Positions 47,401 through 64,000 of a DNA stretch of 64,000 nt are shown in pieces. The DNA is from Misgurnus anguillicaudatus. Lineage: Eukaryota > Chordata > Actinopteri > Cypriniformes > Cobitidae. Position numbers and translations under genes: made by a program. The notes beneath the pieces were generated by a model. It had not been told where the DNA came from and searched no databases. It saw only the letters and a program-made list of their open reading frames with translations. The stretch covers positions 16,686,001 to 16,750,000 of the forward strand of contig NC_073340.2 in assembly GCF_027580225.2 (NCBI RefSeq), written 5' to 3'. Numbering within the stretch: position 1 is the stretch's first letter; the number at the start of each line of letters is the position of its first letter.

Positions 47401-49960
47401 ACATAGGAGTTATAATAAAGCAATATCCCTGGAGTAGGAGTGGAGTGTGATATAAAGCCATATCACACAAATTGCTTTAATATCTTGGCTCTTCCTAGCT
47501 TTGAATAATGGCCTTCATTTTAAGTTCATCATTATTCAGATAAAGATATCCATACGAGTCTGGTGGAACTATATATGTCTTTTGAAATGGAACAACATAA
47601 TTATTGTTTTGAGTGTATTTAGCAATCATGTCACAATAAAATGTAACCTAGATCAAAAAGGGTGGCACGTCAGTATGCACAGGGTTCCCACGGGTCATGG
47701 AATTTCTGGAATATCATGGAATTTTAAAAGGTCTTTTCCAGACATTGATATTCAAGTATTTATATATTCTTTTGTCCAATTCATGGAATTTTTGTTTGTT
47801 GCTCCTATATTTTAGTTTCCATTTATCAAAATGTAATCCACTTGTTAACTTTTGATGTAAGGGATACCTTTTCCAGGTGCCAAACCTTTATTGGCACTGT
47901 TTATTCATTTCACGCATTTAAGCTAGATTTTTATAAACTTTATACACTACATTATCCAGGTTCATGGCATCCTGGACATAGGTTGTGGAAAATTCAGCTT
48001 TTTAGTCAGTGAAAGTCAAGGAAAAGTCAGGGAATTTGACATTTGACTTGAACCCTCTTTGCAAGACGATTATTGGTTCTTGCTTGTTGTACGGATTCCT
48101 TTTTCTGATGATGCATGAGCTCCAAAAAAAAAAACCTTGCACAATTCAATGCCATTACACAGATAGAAAGAGCCAGGATATTATAAAAAAAAAAACGCTG
48201 ATTGATTGTTTTCAGATGAAACAAAAAAGTCTCATACAGGAGGATTAGATGGCTTGAGGCTTTGTAAAATGGGCTAATTTTCAATTTCAATATGTGTGCT
48301 TATTGCATTCATTTCAGTTCACACAGTGTTCAGTATTTTCACAGTGTAGAGTAACTTTTTATTGCACTTTGTCTTAGATTCTTTTTTGAGGAGTCGTTCA
48401 AGTTCAGATCATGAGGCCACAGCCATGATGAAAGCTCAGTTTATGAGTTTATGGGATGGACTAGACACAGACTTCAACTGTCAGGTAGATTTTTGGATAA
48501 TTTATGTAAGGTTTGACCATTGATAGTCACAAAAGATTTATATTAAGTTCCTCTGCTTACTAATAGACAATAAGTGAGTATTGTGAGTGTATTCCCTTAG
48601 GTCATAATAATGGGAGCTACCAATCGGCCGCAGGATCTTGATTCTGCTATACTGCGAAGGATGCCGACACGATTCCACATCAATCAACCGGTAAGATATT
48701 CAAATTATTGTTAAATTGAAATTAAATTGTAATGTTTCTTACAGTGTATTTCATTATTAAACCATTAAACAATCTGAACATTTGCTCTGTGTGTATTTAG
48801 AATCTCAAGCAGAGACAAGCTATACTGAAACTAATCTTGGAAAATGAGAACGTAAGTGATTTTTTTAATTGTACAAGTATCTCAGGGATCATTAAGTTAT
48901 TTAAAGTATCAAGAGTTTTGAGAAAGTTACTTTTGATTATTTAAACGTGGAGACTGCGGTGGACTTTAGTGAAATTGCCAAGGGGACTGAGGGGTTTTCA
49001 GGAAGTGACCTCAGGGAGATGTGCAGAGATGCAGCACTGCTTTGTGTCCGTGACTTTGTACACAACAGCAACGAAAGGTAAACTCTAGTAAAAAAGCTTT
49101 TTACTAAAAAGCTCCATAGCAGAGAAATGCTTTTGTTTTTCATAGATTAAAGCTCCATTATGTAATTTTGTTTGTTCAAAATGATCATAATTGAAATAAG
49201 CGTGCGTGTATATCATCAATTCATTTTCCAAATCGTAAATCTGCCCTACCCTGAAACATAATAGGTAAACCTTTATTCATTGTTTATATTTTTAGACCTG
49301 TCAAGACGTGATTTGTGGGAAAGTGCTGTGTCAGTAAACAGAAAATAATTACGCCTTAAAGATTTGCATAATTAAGTGACCGGTAAAATGCCAATGATGT
49401 CACTACTGTCAAGTTAGGCGGCATAGTTTCAGCAACAAGGCACCTCTGCTTTACCCACATCCCGCCTTTTTGCCCATTTTTAATTATTCGCGAGTGATGG
49501 GCGGTGACACGCTGCCAAGATTAATATTGGCCCTCATTAAAGCTATTCACAAACCTATGGGTGAAGTCACAGTAATACGATATATTTTTTCAGTCTATGC
49601 ACATAACTAAGGACTCCCCCAGCATTTGAGAGCAGAGATTGCTGCTAATTTTTCTGATATTTTGATAACTTGTATTATTTACTTTACGTTCAAATTTCTT
49701 AACACATTTTCTGTGATGTCACAAACTCAGTACACTTTTAATATTACTTTAAACAGACATTAAGATAAACAGTATGTAAGGCAGATGTGTTATCTAGCAC
49801 AGTGTGCTAATTTATGTACTACTCTATCCAATATGACAGTGCAGAGAACGATTTCATCCGTCCTATCAAGCAAGACGACATGCAAAAGGCCATCCTGAAG
49901 ATGAAGAAGTCCAAATCTGCAGGGGTGCAAGAGGGATTTATCCATGTACCACTGGACTGA
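44418..49960 (+). CDS. atad1: ATAD1 (Msp1/thorase), membrane-anchored AAA+ ATPase
   Basis: ATPase of the outer mitochondrial membrane and peroxisomes that extracts mislocalised tail-anchored proteins; in neurons it also disassembles AMPA-receptor/GRIP1 complexes. Coding exons: 44418-44591, 44781-44879, 44954-45074, 45174-45374, 48378-48484, 48601-48690, 48801-48851, 48953-49077, 49840-49960. Frames join at every border, giving about 362 aa against 361 in human. An N-terminal membrane segment covers residues 20-42 ([20 protein letters not shown]). Walker A GPPGCGKT is in exon 5. Walker B is IIFIDEID, its last codon split between exons 5 and 6. The RRMPTRF arginine-finger motif is in exon 7. 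The acceptor of exon 9 (the eighth coding exon) is uncertain: the expected border after AAC at 48946 has no AG. The first in-frame AG, 6 nt later, is used here and drops two residues. Intron 5 is enlarged by transposons. Confidence 0.95.
45720..46437 (+). mobile_element. Long dispersed element in atad1 intron 5 (uninterrupted copy)
   Basis: Starts GGTTCCCACGGCTCCTTGAA and ends GTGTGTGAACCCTG (inverted GGTTC/GAACC ends). It matches the inverse copy in pten intron 5. It contains GGGAACGAGACACTGCATCT and CAGTGACGCAGCACAAGTTC, an inner inverted pair. Confidence 0.75.
46510..47070. mobile_element. Inverted-end element (GTTTACATGCA) in atad1 intron 5
   Basis: AATGTTTACATGCACCAAAT at the left and TTGGTTGCATGTAAACGT at the right are inverted. 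Several GTTTACATGCA copies lie within. Confidence 0.55.
47330..48290. mobile_element. Nested inverted-end elements in atad1 intron 5
   Basis: Outer arms TGAAAATTGGCCC (about 47330) and GGGCTAATTTTCAATTTC (about 48270) are inverted. Inside, AGGGTTCCCACGGGTCATGG (about 47685) to TTGACTTGAACCCTCTT (about 48060) is a second element with GGTTC/GAACC ends. Confidence 0.55.
49363..49600. repeat. Second copy of the 14.5-kb dispersed repeat
   Basis: Shares ATAATTAAG...GTCACTACTGTCAAG, CGCGAGTGATGGGCGGTGA and CACAAACCTATGGGTGA in the same order with 14510-14810. It lies in atad1 intron 9. Confidence 0.6.
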
Positions 49961-50915
49961 ATGTGCTCCTGCTCTTTTAAAAATAACATATATGTAGACC
50001 TAGGTCATATTTTGTCTTGTCTGTGGCATATCATTTGTCATGTGTTGCAAACGAGGGAATTCACTTAAATGGTGAAACCATTATCTTTAGCCATATCTCT
50101 AATCTCTCTTTTTGCATTGTCATTTCCCTCTTTGTATGTTTTCTCATTCAACCATTGTGTCTATATGAATATGGATTTATTTATTGGGTTTGGTTGTGTG
50201 GTTTTGTTGGCTCCATAAATTGCCACCTTGTACAGCAACAGTAAAGTTTACTTTTTCCACTTATATAAAACATTCAGAATTGATTTTATATTACCAGCTG
50301 CATGTAAAAAACATAGCTGATTTGTGCAGTGTTTATTAATATGCCTTTAATTTTAAAGGGTATGAATGAATTAGGACGTTTACAGATAAATTGTGAATTC
50401 AGCCCAGAACAGAGGTGATGTGATGGTTTATTGTGTAAATATTTGGACGCATTATAATATGGTTGCACTAAAATATCTGATTTGCTGTATTGAACTGCAA
50501 GCTTTTTTAAGTCTTTATACAGTATTTAGGATACTGGGCTAGTGCTAAGCCATTGCTGTTGCTCCTCATTTACACATTACATATTATTTCTGGGGTTAAG
50601 AGAGATTTTAAATGATTAGGTTTTCAAACCTAATTTACATACTGTACTGTGTTCAGTTGAAATGTTCACCTCAGAAATCAGACTATATTGTAACCTGGTA
50701 ATGGATTGTTTGTTTATATTGTACAAGAAAGGAATGGTCATAGGTTTGTGTCATAATGGATTTTATTGAACGCACAAATGCACATTTCACCATATGTAAG
50801 AAATCAAGTGTAAATCAGTTTTGTACAAAAAGGTAGAATTAAATACATTTTCTGTAAGATATAAGTTGGTCCGTTAACAAAAAATGTCAAGGCAATAAAT
50901 ACACTCTTGATCCTT
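49961..50915 (+). other. atad1: Probable atad1 3' UTR with poly(A) signal
   Basis: Sequence after the atad1 stop is AT-rich and largely unique up to AATAAA at 50894-50899, about 0.95 kb away. Another AATAAA lies at 51374. The end is inferred from the signal only. Confidence 0.5.
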
Positions 50916-51701
50916 CACATTGGATTCATCAAGCGTTTACTGTTTATGCGCTCTGCACAAATCTGATTCACATTTATACATTACTCTTTACAGTAAGTCA
51001 ATCATTTGGGAACATTCAAAAACCAAATTTTCAGTAAGGCGTATGGACATTCTCTATAAAGACTTTTGTGTGAAACTGTGTCATACATTTAATTGGTCGC
51101 CATGATCTCCTTGCAGTACATTTACAATTTTTATAAAATTGTTTATGATGTAAAAAGGTATTAAATATAAGATGATCTCCACAGCCATGAATAGAAACTT
51201 CCAGTTGAGGTAGGATAAATACTGGTCCTGTTACCGTAAGGGCATATTTAGATTTGCTTGACTGAAATCTAGAATACATCAGCAATAGCTGTATGGTCCG
51301 AATGGGATTTTTGATCTACAATGGGATACTGGGAACAGAATATAACACATTATACTGTTAAGTATTGGAATGGATAAATAAAGGTAACATCTAAAAGTGT
51401 ACACTAAAAAATGCTGGGTTATTTTCATAAACATAAATATAACATTTTTATATTTGACCCAACAATGAGAGCATTTTGGGTTGAAACAACCCAGCATTGG
51501 TTAAATAACAAGCTTGTCCCTTTTTGACCCAATGCTGGGTTATAAATAGCCCAGCATTTTGTAGTACGTAAGTCTAATAAAGATCTTTATACTGCCTTAT
51601 TAAACAGTCTTAATATACTGCAGGTTTGTAGTATATATATAATTAATCGTTCTATATTCCTAAATAGACTTTACTATAATTCACAGGCTTGTGCAGATTT
51701 C
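50745..51701 (-). other. papss2: Probable papss2 3' UTR overlapping the atad1 3' end
   Basis: Downstream of the papss2 stop, the first clear minus-strand AATAAA is at 50767-50762, about 0.94 kb away. If both predicted sites are used, the papss2 and atad1 transcripts overlap tail to tail by about 150 nt (50745-50915). A small MITE with ends AAAATGCTGGGTTATTTT and its complement (about 51403-51563) lies inside this UTR. Confidence 0.4.
51403..51563. mobile_element. Short MITE with ATGCTGGGTTATTTT ends
   Basis: AAAAATGCTGGGTTATTTTC and the inverse CCCAGCATTTTGTAG enclose about 160 bp with further TGACCCA / TGGGTT complements. It lies in the predicted papss2 3' UTR. Confidence 0.7.
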
Positions 51702-60816
<9,115 letters not shown>

Positions 60817-61439
60817 AATGCCTCAAAGCGACAAAGCTGGCCGAAGGTTTCTAACGATGTGTTCCCTTGGAGATTTACACAAAGTTAATGAAAGTAAAGT
60901 TTGTGAAAGTTGGGATACAGTGGACACGTAGCACTCAGCGCTCTTCCTGAACTCCTCCTCCACCGCCCACCGGCCCACGTCACAGTCAAGACATCTGACT
61001 CTCCTCAAATATTTCATTAATCGTATTACTTAACTTCTTCACATAAACTCATACGGGCAAAAAGACAATGTTGGTTTGGCTTGTATAATTTATTAGTCAC
61101 GCACACAGAACAGTACCTTTGCTTGTAAAGAGTTGTTTGAAGAGCAGTCATGTTTATTCTTTACATTCACACCTTCTCTAACATCACTGCCATTTGAAAA
61201 AATGATGACGTAATAATGACTTCTCAAATATTATAAATAGCAACATAAACAACACACGCACTCTTTTTGCTAATATAAAGAGACTGCATTTGCTGTCTGA
61301 GAGCATTTGACTTGGAATGTGACTTGGGGAGTTTGTTAGTGAGTTTGCTAACTTCTCTGAGAAAATCAATAATTCAGGTGATCAGCACATCCTGAGCTGC
61401 ACCGGGGTCAGACAAATTAAACCACAACATCAGAAAGTA

Positions 61440-62470
61440 GTTACTATGTCTGATTTCGAAGCAGATGATGGTAAAATTTTGGAAGAAACAGTACAGCATC
61501 TTAAAACATCAACCTGCGCCCTTGACACGCTCCCCACATCTTTTTTCAAAGTGTCTTTAACTGTTTAGAAGCAGATCTCCTAGAAGTGGTAAATTCATCA
61601 CTTAACACTGGGACTTTTCCAAAGTCCCTTAAAACTGCAGTTGTTAAGCCCCTTCTGAAAAAGAGCAACCTGGATAACACCCTATTGAGCAACTACAGAC
61701 CAATCTCAAATCTTGCTTTTATAGGCAAGATCATTGAAAAAGTTGTTTTCAATCATCTATACAAATTCTTAAGCTCTAATGGTTACTTTGACATTTTTTC
61801 AATGGTTTATGACCACACCACAGTACAGAGACAGCGCTCATAAAGATAATAAATGATATTCGCCTCAATACAGACACAGGCAAACTATCAGTGCTGGTGC
61901 TACTCAACCTCAGTGCTGCTTTTGACACTGTCGATCACAACATACAAACTGGGTCGGGCTTTCTGGAATGGTCCTAAAATGGTTCAGGTCATAGAAGGGA
62001 GAGGTTATTATGTGTGTGTGGCCATAGGTTATGCGGAGTCCCACAAGGCTCAATTCTAGTGCCACTCCTGTTTAACCTGTATATGCTTCCCCTGAGCTAA
62101 ATAATGAGAGAGAACCAAAATCACAGTTATGCAGAAGACACTCAGATCTACTTAGCTGTATCCCCTAACTTCTACAGCCCCATTGACTCCCTGTGCAAAT
62201 GCATTGATGAAGTTAACAGTTGGATGTGCCAAAACTTTCTTCAGTTAAACAAAAGTCATTGCGTTTGGAAAAGAAGTTGAAGTTCTCAAGGTGAATGCAT
62301 ACCTTGACGCTAGGGGTCAAACAACTGAAAATCAAGTCAGGAATCTTGTGTTTCTGGAGTCTGACCTTAGTTTCAGTAGTCATGTCAAAGCAATAACTAA
62401 AGCATGTTATCATGTCAAAAATATTGCTTTTCCAATACTGCTTTTCCAAGTGGACGTACTGTTGTTTTCA
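61440..62470 (+). pseudogene. Decayed non-LTR retrotransposon (CR1/L2-type) reverse transcriptase
   Basis: Frameshifted pieces, in order, read like a LINE RT: VVKPLLKKSNLDNTLLSNYR then PISNLAFIGKIIEKVVFNHL (from about 61630), [10 protein letters not shown] (about 61910-61940), PQGSILVPLLFNLYMLPLS (about 62042-62100), then YAEDTQIYLAV (about 62125) and SWMCQNFLQLNKS (about 62220). SDLSFSSHVKAITKACYHVK is at about 62360. The catalytic YADD box is YAED, and stops and frameshifts break the frame, so it is dead. No endonuclease domain is seen; the copy is 5' truncated. It lies between papss2 and minpp1. Confidence 0.85.
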
Positions 62471-62609
62471 CAGCTGTGGTGCAGCTCCCATAAGAAATGG
62501 GTAATGGTATTTGGTTCCTCAACTTGTCTATTAAAAGCCCAGATTGAATTTTGCGATAGATTTCAACTGAAAAGGGGGTATGTTGTTTTGTGTACTGTGC
62601 TTTGACCCA

Positions 62610-63140
62610 CGTATCACATTGAACAAAGAAAACCTAACAATACAAGGCAGAGAGAATTATATGCAAATATGTAAAGGCATTTTTATGTTAACCCCTTAAA
62701 CGCTGCAGACATGCAGGCAGATCAAAAATAGATCCTCAAAAAAATCAGTTATGGAGCACGTTTTCTGTGAAATAAGACAATATCAATCTACATGCCCAAA
62801 TCTGCAAACACTTTAATTATACTGCAGATCATAAACTAAATTAACTTATTTCTCTTTTACAGCTGTTTATTATGCATTTATGTTACTCCATTGTGCATTA
62901 AATGTAAATTATAAAATAACCATGTACTAAGATTAATGCTGTAAAATCATTGATCATTGTCAGTTTATGTTAATGAAGTTAAAAAAATTTTACAATTGTA
63001 TATTTTATTTATAAAAGAGTGTGTTGTTCAATAAAAATGTTTTTGTGTTTTGCTTGGTACCAAAACTGGCATGGGAACCATGAAATTTTATCAGTGTTGG
63101 TATTGAAATATTGGTGTATTGGGACAACACATTATATTTT

Positions 63141-63171
<31 letters not shown>

Positions 63172-63644
63172 CACACACAAAATAAAAACTAGAATACATT
63201 TTGGTTATTGAAAAAAGTATTTAAATATATTTAGAAAAACACAATACAATTTAAATATAATAATTATATATTTAATTATATATTAAATATAATTAAATGA
63301 AAATGTTAAATAAATTCCATCACAAAGAAATAAAAGTATTTGGTACCTTAAAACCACGTTTTTTGAACACTTTGGTAAAGAAAGTAATATATAGAATAGG
63401 AACAAAAACAGTAATGTTTTTAAAGCACAAATATTCAAAACATACATGCACGGGAAATTTGGTAGCATGTCAAATTAATAAAACAATATATTGGACTTTC
63501 AATGAAAAAAAACATCAAATATTTTTGAAGAGTAACAAAATAACCATTTAAAAATACAGTCCAGTAATACAACAAAACTCACACATTTCACAATTTTTTA
63601 AATACATAGTGATTGATCCCTGTAATCTGTCATTTCAACCTGAT
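62610..63644 (-). other. AT-rich flank, at least partly minpp1 3' UTR
   Basis: No coding signal is visible. It contains a microsatellite (about 63140-63180) and several minus-strand AATAAA motifs (for example near 63010), any of which could end minpp1. No repeat family with clear ends was recognised. Confidence 0.35.
63140..63180. repeat. (CACG)n(CA)n microsatellite
   Basis: GCACGCACGCACGCACGCAC is followed by about 20 bases of pure CA. Confidence 0.95.
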
Positions 63645-64000
63645 TTATAATTCAGTGTTCCTGAGTTTGGACTGAGGCAAGTCACATTCCTTTTTAAAAT
63701 CACAACCATGAAGGAGCTTTGAGTAATGTTTTTTGACGGTTTCATACAATGGAGCCGAGTGGTTAAGATTGGGAAATGGTATGGGCTTCTCATTAAGAAA
63801 CAACTGTACTCTGAGTCCATCACTGCATTCATACAGAACAAAGATTAGGTTTGCAGCATAAGGCACAATCTGACTGGTGCGAAACTTGCGGTTGTGCTGC
63901 TGGGAGTAGTTATCTGCAGTCAGAGACTTTTCATCCTTGAAGAAGCCCATCAGAGAGAGAAGAGGAAGAAGGGTCTCGCCATGGCCAACCTGAATCGTGG
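63645..64000 (-). CDS. minpp1: MINPP1, multiple inositol polyphosphate phosphatase, C-terminal part (partial)
   Basis: ER-lumenal histidine acid phosphatase that dephosphorylates InsP6/InsP5 and 2,3-bisphosphoglycerate. The last exon enters from the right edge and is open from 63999 to a TAA at 63645 (about 118 codons). It shows the C-terminal family block GHGETLLPLLSLMGFFKD, followed by RKFRTSQIVPYAANLIFVLY. The HGE triplet sits where I recall HAE carrying the proton-donor Glu in other MINPPs; His and Glu are kept. The protein ends RNTEL, a weak form of the SDEL-type ER retention signal of mammals. The 5' part and signal peptide lie outside the window. Next to papss2 in the same orientation, as in human. 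Confidence 0.9.
   Translation of the reverse strand, partial: TIQVGHGETLLPLLSLMGFFKDEKSLTADNYSQQHNRKFRTSQIVPYAANLIFVLYECSDGLRVQLFLNEKPIPFPNLNHSAPLYETVKKHYSKLLHGCDFKKECDLPQSKLRNTEL

Noticed and set aside
61586..61843. An active LINE or a host gene with an RT domain
   Set aside because: The frame is broken several times, the catalytic box reads YAED, and no endonuclease region is present.

Overview
The window is nuclear DNA of a ray-finned fish, most likely a cypriniform (carp/zebrafish-type) species. The four gene models encode vertebrate proteins with vertebrate exon structure. The intergenic and intronic DNA is dense in short non-autonomous DNA transposons of the kind that fill cyprinid genomes: TTAA-flanked piggyBac-like MITEs and hAT-like elements with 8-bp target duplications. 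Species and paralogue (a or b copy after the teleost duplication) cannot be decided from the window alone.

Genes, left to right: pten (minus strand, 9 coding exons, start codon at 42011, stop at 22625, predicted 399 aa), atad1 (plus strand, 9 coding exons after a non-coding first exon, 44418-49960, about 362 aa), papss2 (minus strand, 12 coding exons, 60816-51702, 614 aa) and the last part of minpp1 (minus strand, 64000-63645, running off the window). pten and atad1 are head to head, atad1 and papss2 tail to tail, and papss2 and minpp1 point the same way. This is the order and orientation of the human 10q23 block MINPP1-PAPSS2-ATAD1-PTEN. The genes share no pathway: a PIP3 phosphatase, a membrane-protein-extracting AAA+ ATPase, PAPS synthase for sulfation, and an inositol polyphosphate phosphatase. 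They are together by conserved synteny, not as an operon.

Region 1-19.6 kb, downstream of pten, has no convincing protein-coding gene. It holds a roughly 357-bp tandem array built around a hAT-like MITE and split by a 1,350-bp hAT insertion (2.4-5.8 kb), a 524-bp foldback element (7.6-8.1 kb), a 2.2-kb minisatellite of 31-bp units (9.6-11.8 kb) and many MITEs. Region 19.7-22.6 kb is largely repeat-free and fits a long pten 3' UTR. The pten introns (22.8-41.9 kb) are swollen by nested transposons. Intron 1 is a minor-spliceosome (U12-type) intron with an AT-AG end pair. Region 42-43.9 kb is the shared pten/atad1 promoter interval. Region 61.4-62.5 kb carries a decayed LINE reverse transcriptase.

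No new multi-gene system was found. The most useful leads are the AT-AG U12 intron of pten, a papss2 exon 8 donor that is AT where GT is expected, an atad1 exon with no AG acceptor at the expected position, and several transposon insertions dated relative to each other by exact target duplications.
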